The translations under genes and the position numbers were made by a program. Below the pieces are notes generated by a model, which was not told the origin of the DNA, did no database searches, and worked only from the letters and a program-made list of their open reading frames with translations. Shown in pieces: positions 27,818-34,984 of a stretch of DNA of 64,000 nt (positions within the stretch are counted from its first letter, which is position 1; every line of letters starts with the position of its first letter). Location: positions 95,629 to 159,628 of the forward strand of contig NZ_MDHA01000026.1 in assembly GCF_001705665.1 (NCBI RefSeq). Direction: 5' to 3'. This DNA comes from Thioclava sp. SK-1. Lineage in GTDB: Bacteria; Pseudomonadota; Alphaproteobacteria; Rhodobacterales; Rhodobacteraceae.

Positions 27818-27830
27818 AAATTGTCGACAC
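27818..27830. promoter_or_regulatory. TGTCGACA palindrome, copy upstream of the aminotransferase gene
   Basis: AAATTGTCGACAC contains the palindrome TGTCGACA, 30 bp before the aminotransferase start. The 12-mer AAATTGTCGACA matches 18086-18097 on the opposite strand. Partial repeats flank it (ATTGTCG at 27804-27810 and TTGTC at 27831-27835), so more than one regulator dimer may bind. Position next to the start fits a repressor site for the XRE-cupin protein. Confidence 0.45.
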
Positions 27831-27859
27831 TTGTCAAAACCTCAAGAGGATCTCACGCC

Positions 27860-29224
27860 ATGCTGACCAATGATCTGACCGCTGTAACCGAAGCAGACCG
27901 CGCCCATATTTGGCACCATTTGCTGCAACATAAATCATTGGAAACCAATGACCCACGCATCATCGTCAAGGGCGCGGGCATACGTGTTTGGGATCAAAAA
28001 GGCACAGAGCTGTTAGATGCGGTTTCGGGCGGGGTCTGGACCGTCAATGTGGGCTATGGCCGCGATTCCATTGCCAATGCTGTGCGCGATCAATTGATTG
28101 AATTACCTTATTTTGCAGGCTCGGCCGGATCAATTCCCGGATCGATTTTTGCCGAGCGACTGTTGACGAAAATGCCGGGCATGAGCCGGGTCTACTACGC
28201 GAATTCAGGATCAGAGGCCAATGAGAAGGTCTTTAAAATGGTCCGTCAAATCTCGGCCAAATACCACGGTGGTAAAAAATCCAAGATCTTGTTCCGGGAA
28301 CGCGATTATCACGGCTCTACGCTGGGCACGCTGGCCGCCTGTGGTCAGCCTGAACGCGCCGCACAATACGGGCCGCTGCCCGGAGGCTTTATTGAAGTGC
28401 CGCATTGCTGCGAATATCGGGCGCAATGGGATGTGGAGAACTACGGCCAACGCGCAGCCGATGCGATTGAAGAAGTCATCTTGCGCGAAGGGCCAGATGA
28501 AATTGGCCTGCTGTGTCTGGAACCTGTCACCGCGGGCGGTGGCGTCATCGTGCCGCCTCAAGGATATTGGGAAAGGGTGCAGGAAATCTGCACCAAATAT
28601 GACATCTTGCTGCATATTGACGAGGTCGTGTGCGGTATGGGGCGCACGGGCGTTTGGTTTGGCTATCAAAACTATGGGATTCAGCCCGATTTCGTGACAA
28701 TGGCCAAGGGTGTGGCCTCTGGCTATGCAGCGATTTCGTGCTGCGTTACAACAGATGCGGTGTTTGAAAAATTCAAGGACTCCGAGGATCATCTGGGCTA
28801 TTTCCGCGATATCTCGACCTTTGGAGGCTGCACGGCAGGGCCTGCGGCGGCATTGGAAAACATGCGCATCATCGAAGATGAAAACCTGTTGCAAAACACG
28901 CTGGATATGGGGGCGCGCTTTTTGTCTAATCTGAACGGGTTGATGGAAAAGCATCCCGTCATCGGGGATGTACGCGGGGCCGGTCTGTTCGTAGGGGCCG
29001 AATTGGTCACCGACCGTAGAACGAAAGAGCCCGTAGATGAAAAAATCGGCGCGCAGGTCGTGGCCGAAGCCGCAAAACGTGGCGTGATCATTGGAATCAC
29101 CAATCGATCATTGCCCGGATTGAACAATACGCTGTGTTTCAGCCCTGCCCTGATCGCCACGTCCGACGATATCGATCAGATCACCGAGGCAGTCGACGGT
29201 GCCTTAACCGCAGTGTTTGGCTAA
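27860..29224 (+). CDS. tpa: Class III aminotransferase, taurine-pyruvate aminotransferase-like
   Basis: A 454-residue PLP-dependent class III aminotransferase. It shows RVYYANSGSEANEKVFKMVR (about 115-134), a DEVVCGMGRTG segment, and the PLP lysine in FVTMAKGVASGYAA. Its start MLTNDLTAVTEADRAHIWHH and internal segments closely match what I remember of taurine-pyruvate aminotransferase, which converts taurine and pyruvate to sulfoacetaldehyde and alanine. However xsc, ald and tauR, the usual partners, are not in the window, so another omega-amino acid is possible. AGAGGA lies 9 bases before the ATG; a longer frame from 27755 is rejected. Confidence 0.82.
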   Translation: MLTNDLTAVTEADRAHIWHHLLQHKSLETNDPRIIVKGAGIRVWDQKGTELLDAVSGGVWTVNVGYGRDSIANAVRDQLIELPYFAGSAGSIPGSIFAERLLTKMPGMSRVYYANSGSEANEKVFKMVRQISAKYHGGKKSKILFRERDYHGSTLGTLAACGQPERAAQYGPLPGGFIEVPHCCEYRAQWDVENYGQRAADAIEEVILREGPDEIGLLCLEPVTAGGGVIVPPQGYWERVQEICTKYDILLHIDEVVCGMGRTGVWFGYQNYGIQPDFVTMAKGVASGYAAISCCVTTDAVFEKFKDSEDHLGYFRDISTFGGCTAGPAAALENMRIIEDENLLQNTLDMGARFLSNLNGLMEKHPVIGDVRGAGLFVGAELVTDRRTKEPVDEKIGAQVVAEAAKRGVIIGITNRSLPGLNNTLCFSPALIATSDDIDQITEAVDGALTAVFG

Positions 29225-29240
29225 TCCCCCAAGCCAATGC

Positions 29241-29268
29241 GCGGCACCTTGCCTGTGCGCGGTGCCGC
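29241..29268 (+). terminator. Hairpin after the aminotransferase gene
   Basis: GCGGCACC (29241-29248) and GGTGCCGC (29261-29268) form a perfect 8-bp stem 17 bp past the stop. There is no T-run. Together with the next, larger hairpin it probably ends the aminotransferase message before the trigger factor promoter. Confidence 0.5.
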
Positions 29269-29285
29269 AAACCCGTGAATGGGCT

Positions 29286-29324
29286 GCGAAAACACGGGTT
29301 CGCACAGGCGGAACCTGTTTTCGC
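29286..29324 (+). other. Large imperfect hairpin between the aminotransferase and tig
   Basis: GCGAAAACACGGGTTC (29286-29301) pairs with GAACCTGTTTTCGC (29311-29324) with a two-base bulge and a 9-base loop. It ends two bases before the putative tig -35 element. It may be a second terminator or a transcribed structure; it does not code. Confidence 0.5.
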
Positions 29325-29325
29325 C

Positions 29326-29354
29326 TTGCCACGCAGGCCCCTGATCAATAGAAA
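29326..29354 (+). promoter_or_regulatory. Promoter candidate for tig
   Basis: TTGCCA (29326-29331) and TAGAAA (29349-29354) are separated by exactly 17 bp, a good sigma-70-type pair. It lies about 65 bp before the trigger factor start, downstream of the hairpins that end the previous gene. Judged by eye only. Confidence 0.5.
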
Positions 29355-29373
29355 ACGCGGGAATTAAGTTGCG

Positions 29374-29398
29374 GCCCCTTCGGACATTCCGTCGGGGC
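29374..29398 (+). other. Leader hairpin just before tig
   Basis: GCCCC/GGGGC (29374-29378, 29394-29398) and the inner pair CGGA/TCCG (29381-29384, 29388-29391) form a nested symmetric hairpin in the short leader, 21 bp before the ATG and 5-10 bp before the AAAGGA ribosome binding site. It could affect translation or mRNA stability. Confidence 0.45.
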
Positions 29399-29419
29399 AG
29401 TCAAGAAAAAGGACATCAT

Positions 29420-30754
29420 ATGCAGGTCACCGAGACCCTGAACGAAGGCCTCAAGCGCGGCTACAAGATCACCATCACAGCGGCCGAGCTGGAAGAAAAA
29501 GTTACGGCAAAGCTGAAAGAAGCGCAGCCGGAAATCGAGATGAAGGGCTTCCGCAAAGGTAAAGTCCCGATGGCGATGCTGAAAAAGCAATTCGGCGAGC
29601 GCATGATGGGCGAAACCATGCAGGAATCGGTCGACGGCGCGATGCAAGAGCATCTTGAAAAGTCGGGTGATCGTCCTGCGATGCAGCCTAAAATCGAGAT
29701 GGAAGGCGGCGAACAGTGGAAGCCCGGTGACGACGTTGTCGTGGCTGTAGAATACGAAGCCCTGCCAGAGATCCCCGAGTTTGATGCCGCTGGCCTGAAG
29801 CTGGAAAAGCTGGTTGTCAAAGCATCCGACGAAGCGATTGAAGAAGCGCTGAACGGTCTGGCCGAAAACGCTCAGAACTTTGAGAAAAAGCGCAAAGGCA
29901 CCAAAGCCAAAGACGGCGATCAGGTTGTCATCGACTTTGAAGGTTTCGTAGATGGCGAAGCGTTTGAAGGCGGCAAAGGCGAAGACTATCCGTTGGTGCT
30001 GGGCTCGAACTCTTTCATCCCGGGCTTCGAAGACCAATTGGTCGGCGCAAAGCAGGAAGACGAGCTGGACGTAAACGTATCCTTCCCTGAGCAATATCAG
30101 GCTGAGCATCTGGCCGGCAAAGCCGCCGTGTTTAAATGCACCGTCAAAGAAGTTCGCGGCCCCAAAGCTGCGGAAGTTGATGACGAGCTGGCAAAGAAAT
30201 TCGGTGCCGAAGATCTTGATGGTCTGAAAAAACAGATCGCTGAGCGTCTGGAAGCAGAATACACCGGTGCTGCGCGTCAGATCCTGAAGCGTGGTCTGTT
30301 GGACCAGCTGGACGACAAAGTGACCTTTGAACTGCCACCTTCTCTGGTTTCAGCGGAAGCATCGCAGATCGCGCATCAGCTGTATCATGAAGAAAACCCA
30401 GAAGACACGGGCCATGATCATGGCGCGATCGAGCCCACTGACGAACACAACAAGTTGGCAGAGCGCCGCGTGCGTTTGGGCCTGTTGTTGGCTGAGCTGG
30501 GCCGTAAGGAATCGGTTGAAGTCACCGATGCCGAAATGACCCAAGCCGTTATGAACCAGGCCCGCCAATACCCGGGCCAGGAACGCCAGTTCTTTGAATT
30601 CATTCAGCAAAACCCGCAGATGCAGCAACAGCTGCGCGCACCGATCTTTGAAGACAAAGTCGTCGATCTGGTCGTAGAAAAAGCTGACGTGACTGAAAAA
30701 GAAGTGTCGAAAGAAGAGCTTCAAAAAGCGGTCGAATCGCTCGACGAAATCTAA
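29420..30754 (+). CDS. tig: Trigger factor, ribosome-associated chaperone
   Basis: A 444-residue trigger factor. The N-terminal ribosome-binding domain carries the signature [17 protein letters not shown] (about 43-59). An FKBP-type peptidyl-prolyl isomerase domain (about 155-245) has [19 protein letters not shown] and [16 protein letters not shown]. The C-terminal helical chaperone domain (about 250-444) holds a histidine- and acid-rich insert ([12 protein letters not shown]). It binds nascent chains at the ribosome exit. AAAGGACATCAT precedes the ATG. Alone in its unit, with a strong terminator after it; the usual clpP neighbour is absent here. Confidence 0.96.
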   Translation: MQVTETLNEGLKRGYKITITAAELEEKVTAKLKEAQPEIEMKGFRKGKVPMAMLKKQFGERMMGETMQESVDGAMQEHLEKSGDRPAMQPKIEMEGGEQWKPGDDVVVAVEYEALPEIPEFDAAGLKLEKLVVKASDEAIEEALNGLAENAQNFEKKRKGTKAKDGDQVVIDFEGFVDGEAFEGGKGEDYPLVLGSNSFIPGFEDQLVGAKQEDELDVNVSFPEQYQAEHLAGKAAVFKCTVKEVRGPKAAEVDDELAKKFGAEDLDGLKKQIAERLEAEYTGAARQILKRGLLDQLDDKVTFELPPSLVSAEASQIAHQLYHEENPEDTGHDHGAIEPTDEHNKLAERRVRLGLLLAELGRKESVEVTDAEMTQAVMNQARQYPGQERQFFEFIQQNPQMQQQLRAPIFEDKVVDLVVEKADVTEKEVSKEELQKAVESLDEI

Positions 30755-30775
30755 GTCGATTTTGATTGGAATTTT

Positions 30776-30805
30776 AAAGGGGCGGTCATTTGGCCGCCCC
30801 TTTTT
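30776..30805 (+). terminator. Intrinsic terminator of tig
   Basis: GGGGCGG (30779-30785) and CCGCCCC (30794-30800) form a GC stem with an 8-base loop, flanked by AAA and followed by TTTTT, 22 bp after the tig stop. A textbook rho-independent terminator. Confidence 0.9.
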
Positions 30806-30990
30806 GCATGCCCAGCCTCAGCCGCACAGCGCAAGACGAACCGCCCAAGATCGCGTCTTTTGCAAGGCATCTTCCTGAAGGTATGGCATGACATGCCCCA
30901 AAGCGGCCCCAAAATCGCCATCGATATTTAGCAAATATTAGGAATCTCGGACCTGCGCCTTGCGTGGTCTTGTCGGTAAAGAGGTTACGA

Positions 30991-31629
30991 ATGACTAATA
31001 TGTTGAGACGATCGTTGGTGCCTGCGATTGCACTGTCGGCGGGCATCGCCCTGCATGGCATTGCTCAGGCCGCAGTGATCCAGGAATATCCCCTGTCTAA
31101 TACGTCCAGCGTGGACTTGAACCAAGACGGTGTTACGGATGTACAATTCAATGAAACCCTCACCAGCTTGGGGCGTTTTGTGATCACACATTCTTTGGAA
31201 GCTGCTGGAACGGGCAGCAACATGGTGTCGAGTGGCCGTCCACTGTCGGATGGGTTTGTAATTGACGGCACAACCGGTTGGAGCTCATCTGAAACGCTGT
31301 ACAATTTCAATGTTGGCCGCGCATTGTTTGGTCGGAACGCACTTCGGGGCGCATGGGTCGAACGCGGAGGCTTGCGATCTGGCTACCTTGGGGTAGCGTT
31401 CGCGGCAGAAAATGGCGCAACCCATTATGGCTGGTTAGAGCTGGCGGCGGATGCGCTCGGCAACAGCCAGCTGGTCAGCTATGCGTGGGAAACCGTGGCA
31501 GGCGTGGGCATCGCGGCCGGGTCGACCGAAACCTTGGCCCCCGTGCCATTACCAGCGTCACTTGCGCTTTTTGGGACAGCCATTGGCGGCTTAGCCCTTG
31601 TAAAACGGCGCAAAAAGAAATCCTCGTAA
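30991..31629 (+). CDS. VPLPA-CTERM-anchored secreted protein
   Basis: A 212-residue exported protein. A signal peptide (about 1-28, ALSAGIALHGIAQA) leads into a domain with SVDLNQDGVTDVQF (about 41-54), a calcium-loop pattern of EF-hand/dockerin kind. The C-terminus is a sorting tail: VPLPASLALFGTAIGGLALV, then a basic cluster KRRKKKSS. This is the VPLPA-CTERM type recognised by a dedicated exosortase (XrtD-type in Rhodobacterales). No exosortase is in the window. GAGG precedes ATG 30991. The middle is beta-rich and unassigned; likely surface-attached or secreted with exopolysaccharide (family knowledge). Confidence 0.85.
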   Translation: MTNMLRRSLVPAIALSAGIALHGIAQAAVIQEYPLSNTSSVDLNQDGVTDVQFNETLTSLGRFVITHSLEAAGTGSNMVSSGRPLSDGFVIDGTTGWSSSETLYNFNVGRALFGRNALRGAWVERGGLRSGYLGVAFAAENGATHYGWLELAADALGNSQLVSYAWETVAGVGIAAGSTETLAPVPLPASLALFGTAIGGLALVKRRKKKSS

Positions 31630-31635
31630 AAATAT

Positions 31636-31662
31636 GGTTTGATCCGGAGAACGGATCAAACC
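31636..31662. repeat. Perfect 11-bp inverted repeat after the VPLPA-CTERM gene
   Basis: GGTTTGATCCG (31636-31646) and CGGATCAAACC (31652-31662) with a 5-base loop. It begins six bases after the stop and lacks a T-run; it precedes a true terminator, so it may stabilise the 3' end. Confidence 0.7.
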
Positions 31663-31679
31663 ACCGCTTAAAAATGAAA

Positions 31680-31707
31680 AAAACCGCACCATCGCTGGCG
31701 CGGTTTT
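31680..31707. terminator. Bidirectional terminator between the VPLPA-CTERM gene and rplI
   Basis: AAAACCGC (31680-31687) and GCGGTTTT (31700-31707), with T-rich sequence after it on the plus strand (TTTTAATTTTT) and A-rich before it, so the minus strand also has a T-run. The two genes converge here. Confidence 0.85.
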
Positions 31708-31732
31708 AATTTTTACATCAATCCGCTTAGGA

Positions 31733-32341
31733 TCAATCTTCGTCAGACGCCGATGCATCGTCGGATGCGTAATCGTCGTCACGACCGGCAGCGCCGATAT
31801 CGTCGAACAGGTTCGCCACTTCGAATTCGCCTTCGGCTTCTGCTTCAGCAGCCAGATCCTGAATGGATTTGCCCGATGCCTGCAGTTCCGCTTCTTCTGC
31901 CGAACGCGCAACGTTCAACTGAATGACAGCGTCAACTTCAGGGTGCAGCGCGACGTGAACGTCATGCAGACCAAGATCTTTGATCGGACGCGGCAGGGAA
32001 ACCTGCTTACGGTCCACTGAGAAACCAGCCTCTGCCGCAGCATCAGCCGCGTCACGGGTTGTCACCGAACCATACAGCGCACCTGCGTCGGAGGCCGAAC
32101 GGATAACGATAAACTGCTGACCGGTCAGCTTTTCAGCCGCTGCTTCAGCTTCTTTTTTGGTTTCAAGGTTGCGTGCCTCAAGCTGAGCTTTGCGATCTTC
32201 GAAGGACGCAATATTTGCGGCCGACGCGCGAAGCGCTTTGCCCTGTGGCAACAGGAAGTTACGACCGTAACCGTCTTTGACGGAAACGACATCGCCCATT
32301 TGACCAAGCTTGGCCACACGTTCCAGAAGGATGACTTGCAT
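31733..32341 (-). CDS. rplI: 50S ribosomal protein L9, with long acidic tail
   Basis: A 202-residue L9. The N-terminal rRNA-binding domain has [19 protein letters not shown] and [13 protein letters not shown] (about 24-36). A long linker helix and C-terminal domain (about 80-150) with the [14 protein letters not shown] segment follow. E. coli L9 stops near residue 149; this one continues for about 50 residues of acidic sequence ending [15 protein letters not shown]. The tail is not homologous to anything I recognise, but longer L9 proteins are usual in this family. Last gene of the rpsF-rpsR-rplI operon, 12 bp after rpsR. Confidence 0.96.
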   Translation of the reverse strand: MQVILLERVAKLGQMGDVVSVKDGYGRNFLLPQGKALRASAANIASFEDRKAQLEARNLETKKEAEAAAEKLTGQQFIVIRSASDAGALYGSVTTRDAADAAAEAGFSVDRKQVSLPRPIKDLGLHDVHVALHPEVDAVIQLNVARSAEEAELQASGKSIQDLAAEAEAEGEFEVANLFDDIGAAGRDDDYASDDASASDED

Positions 32342-32353
32342 GTGCTTGACTCC

Positions 32354-32578
32354 TTACTTCACAGCGTAGGGCAGCAGAGCGAGGAAGCGAGCGCGCTTGA
32401 TCGCGCGTGCCAGCTCACGCTGTTTTTTCGCCGAAACGGCGGTGATGCGTGCGGGAACGATTTTGCCGCGCTCAGAGATGTAGCGCTGCAGAAGACGTGT
32501 GTCTTTGTAATCGATCGCAGGCGCGTTATCACCCGAGAACGGGCAGACTTTGCGGCGACGGAAAAACGGTTTTGCCAT
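32354..32578 (-). CDS. rpsR: 30S ribosomal protein S18
   Basis: A 74-residue S18, full family length. It shows [15 protein letters not shown] (about 5-19), [32 protein letters not shown] with the RNA-binding helix region, and ends [18 protein letters not shown]18 binds the 30S platform as a heterodimer with S6, whose gene lies 21 bp upstream. Sited between rpsF and rplI as in most bacteria. Confidence 0.97.
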   Translation of the reverse strand: MAKPFFRRRKVCPFSGDNAPAIDYKDTRLLQRYISERGKIVPARITAVSAKKQRELARAIKRARFLALLPYAVK

Positions 32579-32599
32579 GGTATATGTCCTTTCCGAAGA

Positions 32600-32953
32600 T
32601 CAGCGACGTTCGCGACGGTTGTCACGCTCGTCACGTTTTTGCATCTGCACGGACGGGCCTTCTGCATGTTCTTCAACCTTGATGGTCAGAACGCGCATCA
32701 CGTCGTCATGCAAGCGGCACAGACGCTCCATTTCCTGAACGGCGGCCGATGGCGCGTCGGTCTTCAGGAAGGCGTAGTGGCCTTTGCGGTTTTTGTTGAT
32801 CTTATAGGCCATCGTTTTGACGCCCCAGTACTCGGATTCGACGACTTTACCGCCGTTATCTGCAAGCACCGTGGAGAAATGTTCGACAAGGCCTTCGGCC
32901 TGCGTGTTGGACAAGTCCTGACGCGCAATGAGGACATGCTCGTAAAGCGGCAT
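32600..32953 (-). CDS. rpsF: 30S ribosomal protein S6
   Basis: A 117-residue S6. The start MPLYEHVLIARQDLSNTQAE is diagnostic, followed by EYWGVKTMAYKINKNRKGHY (about 45-64) and a basic C-terminal tail (QKRDERDNRRERR). It partners with S18 on the 30S platform. The chosen ATG at 32953 follows AGGAG; longer upstream frame discarded. First gene of the operon, with a structured leader between the promoter candidate (33055-33083) and the start. Confidence 0.96.
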   Translation of the reverse strand: MPLYEHVLIARQDLSNTQAEGLVEHFSTVLADNGGKVVESEYWGVKTMAYKINKNRKGHYAFLKTDAPSAAVQEMERLCRLHDDVMRVLTIKVEEHAEGPSVQMQKRDERDNRRERR

Positions 32954-32996
32954 ATCTGCTCCTGTTTTCAAGGGCGGCTTCATAGGCGGGTTTACC

Positions 32997-33047
32997 CTTC
33001 CGCGCCCCGCCACGAGAGGCATCGCCGGTTCAGATGAACTGCGGAAG
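32997..33047 (-). promoter_or_regulatory. Structured rpsF leader, possible S6:S18 autoregulatory RNA
   Basis: On the minus strand the leader has a long-range stem CTTCCGC (33041-33047) with GCGGAAG (32997-33003). Inside is a small hairpin GTTCA/TGAAC followed by CCGG. The S6:S18 dimer of many bacteria represses its own operon by binding a leader hairpin with a CCG bulge; this element is in the right place and may be its equivalent. The fold was drawn by eye. Confidence 0.4.
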
Positions 33048-33054
33048 TTCGTGG

Positions 33055-33083
33055 TCCATACGCAAGACGTGCCAAAAACGCAA
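33055..33083 (-). promoter_or_regulatory. Promoter candidate for rpsF-rpsR-rplI
   Basis: Read on the minus strand: TTGCGT (33078-33083), a 17-bp spacer, and TATGGA (33055-33060), about 100 bp before the rpsF start. It lies in the 168-bp gap between the ends of puuD and rpsF, upstream of the folded leader. Confidence 0.35.
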
Positions 33084-33121
33084 GGATTAAACGCCCACAT
33101 GCGGGTAGCAATTGTCCCGGC

Positions 33122-34357
33122 TTACCCATCAGCCATAGCGGCACGATACCATGCGCGGATGGCAGCGCGTTCTTCGGGCTCCATAAAGCTAAGGTTGCCA
33201 GGCGGCATCGCGTCACTGACACCGGCTTGCAGATAGATCGCCTGCGCAGCCTGTGCAATTTGTGACGGGGTTTCCAGATGCACATCTTTGGGTGCTGCGC
33301 CGATACCATCATATCCTGGATCTTGCGCGTGGCACATCGAACAGCGCCCCATGATCATATAGGTGACATCTTCAAACCCTGCGGCATCGGCAAATCGCTG
33401 CGAAGCAGGAGTGTAGTCTTCCGCCGTGTCCCACGGATCGCCCTGCGCCTCTGCCCCAGCGGCAGACAGGGCCATAATCGCGGCAAAAAGCGCGGCGGTC
33501 ACACCCCAAGTCCACCACAGATACCCGCCATGCCCATGATGCGTATTAAAGAAATGCCGGATCGAAACACCCATCAAAAACACCAAGGACGCAATCAACC
33601 AATTGTAATCATTAGCAAAGGCCAATGGATAATGGTTCGATAGCATTAAAAACAACACCGGCAAGGTCAGATAGTTGTTGTGCGTTGAACGTTGCTTGGC
33701 GATCTTACCATATTTCGGATCAGGCACGCGACCGGCCATCAAATCCGCCACAACGATTTTCTGGTTCGGGATGATCAGAAAGTAGACATTGGCCGACATA
33801 ATCGTCGCAGTAAACGCGCCCAGATGCAGCAAGGCCGCACGGCCTGAAAACACCTGACTATAGCCCCATGCCATCACCACCAGCACAATGTATAAAAACA
33901 CCATCAAGCGGGTGTTGTCCTCGCCGAACTTCGATTTACAGATCCAGTCATAGGCCAGCCAACCGATGGTCAACGACCCGGCCGAGATCAAAATCCCAAC
34001 CCATACTGGCATCTCCAGCACGCGCGGATCTATCAGGTAAAACTCTGCCCCGGCCCAATAGACCAGCATCAACATGCCCAACCCCGAAAGCCATGTGATA
34101 TAGCTTTCCCATTTGAACCATGTGAGCTCTTTTGGCATCGAATCCGGCGCGACCAGATACTTCTGGATATGATAAAAGCCGCCGCCATGCACCTGCCAGG
34201 CCGCGCCATGCACCCCATCGGGCGCATTTGCCTCGGGCCGTAATCCCAGATCCAAGGCAATGAAATAAAACGAGGAGCCAATCCAGGCGATCGCGGTAAT
34301 CACATGCAGCCAGCGCATGGCAAACTGCGCCCATTCAAGCCAGAACGTATAATCCAT
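33122..34357 (-). CDS. puuD: Urate hydroxylase PuuD (membrane, cytochrome c-fused)
   Basis: A 411-residue integral membrane urate oxidase. The N-terminal part (about 1-300) has many membrane helices and family features: QFAMRWLHVITAIAWIGSSF (about 9-28), and the region around GVHGAAWQVHGGGFYHIQKY. The C-terminal cytochrome c domain has the haem site CSMCH (about 332-336) and MPPGN (axial Met). It oxidises urate to 5-hydroxyisourate and passes electrons to the respiratory chain. GAGGGG precedes the ATG at 34357. It sits with uraH, puuE and the ureidoglycine enzyme, consistent with urate breakdown. Confidence 0.93.
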   Translation of the reverse strand: MDYTFWLEWAQFAMRWLHVITAIAWIGSSFYFIALDLGLRPEANAPDGVHGAAWQVHGGGFYHIQKYLVAPDSMPKELTWFKWESYITWLSGLGMLMLVYWAGAEFYLIDPRVLEMPVWVGILISAGSLTIGWLAYDWICKSKFGEDNTRLMVFLYIVLVVMAWGYSQVFSGRAALLHLGAFTATIMSANVYFLIIPNQKIVVADLMAGRVPDPKYGKIAKQRSTHNNYLTLPVLFLMLSNHYPLAFANDYNWLIASLVFLMGVSIRHFFNTHHGHGGYLWWTWGVTAALFAAIMALSAAGAEAQGDPWDTAEDYTPASQRFADAAGFEDVTYMIMGRCSMCHAQDPGYDGIGAAPKDVHLETPSQIAQAAQAIYLQAGVSDAMPPGNLSFMEPEERAAIRAWYRAAMADG

Positions 34358-34472
34358 TGGTCCCCTCGTAAAACCCATGCTGTTACACTGACCTTGGCCA
34401 AGCAGCTCTTACGCAGCAAGCGGTTGTCGCGCCAGGGTGGCCAGAGCAAATTATCTTCGCATGAATTATAGA

Positions 34473-34501
34473 CTGTGTCGCCTAAATTTTATGCGACACA
34501 G
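34473..34501. promoter_or_regulatory. Inverted repeat between uraH and puuD
   Basis: CTGTGTCGC (34473-34481) and GCGACACAG (34493-34501) are perfect 9-bp arms with an 11-bp spacer, in the 159-bp gap upstream of puuD. It has no T-run on either strand, so an operator is as likely as a terminator. The half-site GACACAG recurs in the uraH-puuE promoter gap. Confidence 0.5.
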
Positions 34502-34516
34502 AATATCACGTCACGC

Positions 34517-34873
34517 TTAGCTGCCGCGATAAGTCGACATGCCATAGGGCGACAGCAACAACGGCACATGGTAATGCGCCTGGGCATCATTGATCCCAAA
34601 CCGGATTGGCACCTGATCCAAAAACAGCGGCTCTTGATTGACTTGGCTGCTACCACGAAGGTAATCACCGGCGTTGAAGATCAACTCATAAACACCTGTT
34701 TTAAAATCACCTTTAGGCAATATCGGGGCATCCGTCCGCCCGTCGTCATTGGTCGTCATCCGCGCCAATTCGACTCGGTCTTCGCCCACAATCCGAAACA
34801 AGGTGATCTGCAGCCCCGCCGCCGGGCATCCACGCGCCGTGTCCAAAACATGTGTTGTTAAATATCCGCTCAT
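34517..34873 (-). CDS. uraH: 5-hydroxyisourate hydrolase (HIUase)
   Basis: A 118-residue transthyretin-related HIUase. Active-site elements are present: [20 protein letters not shown] with the first His, NDDGRTD with the Arg (about 42-48), [20 protein letters not shown] with the C-terminal His and the YRGS tail that separates HIUase from transthyretin. It hydrolyses 5-hydroxyisourate to OHCU in the cytoplasm. The second of two adjacent ATGs (34873) has GGAGG at the correct spacing. Divergent from puuE. Confidence 0.96.
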   Translation of the reverse strand: MSGYLTTHVLDTARGCPAAGLQITLFRIVGEDRVELARMTTNDDGRTDAPILPKGDFKTGVYELIFNAGDYLRGSSQVNQEPLFLDQVPIRFGINDAQAHYHVPLLLSPYGMSTYRGS

Positions 34874-34892
34874 CATACCCTCCATGTCCTTT

Positions 34893-34914
34893 GACACAGT
34901 GGCGCGCCTGTGCC
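34893..34914. promoter_or_regulatory. GACACAG inverted repeat in the uraH-puuE divergent promoter
   Basis: GACACAG (34893-34899) and CTGTGCC (34908-34914), one mismatch from a perfect inverted repeat, spacer 8 bp. It is midway in the 111-bp gap between divergent uraH and puuE. The same half-site appears before puuD, suggesting a common purine-catabolism regulator; no such regulator gene is adjacent. Confidence 0.4.
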
Positions 34915-34984
34915 CGCGCTGCAAGCACCCCTCTTGCAACCGCCCAAGATTTAGGCCTTTCATCAGGGGATGAAGGAGAGCCAG

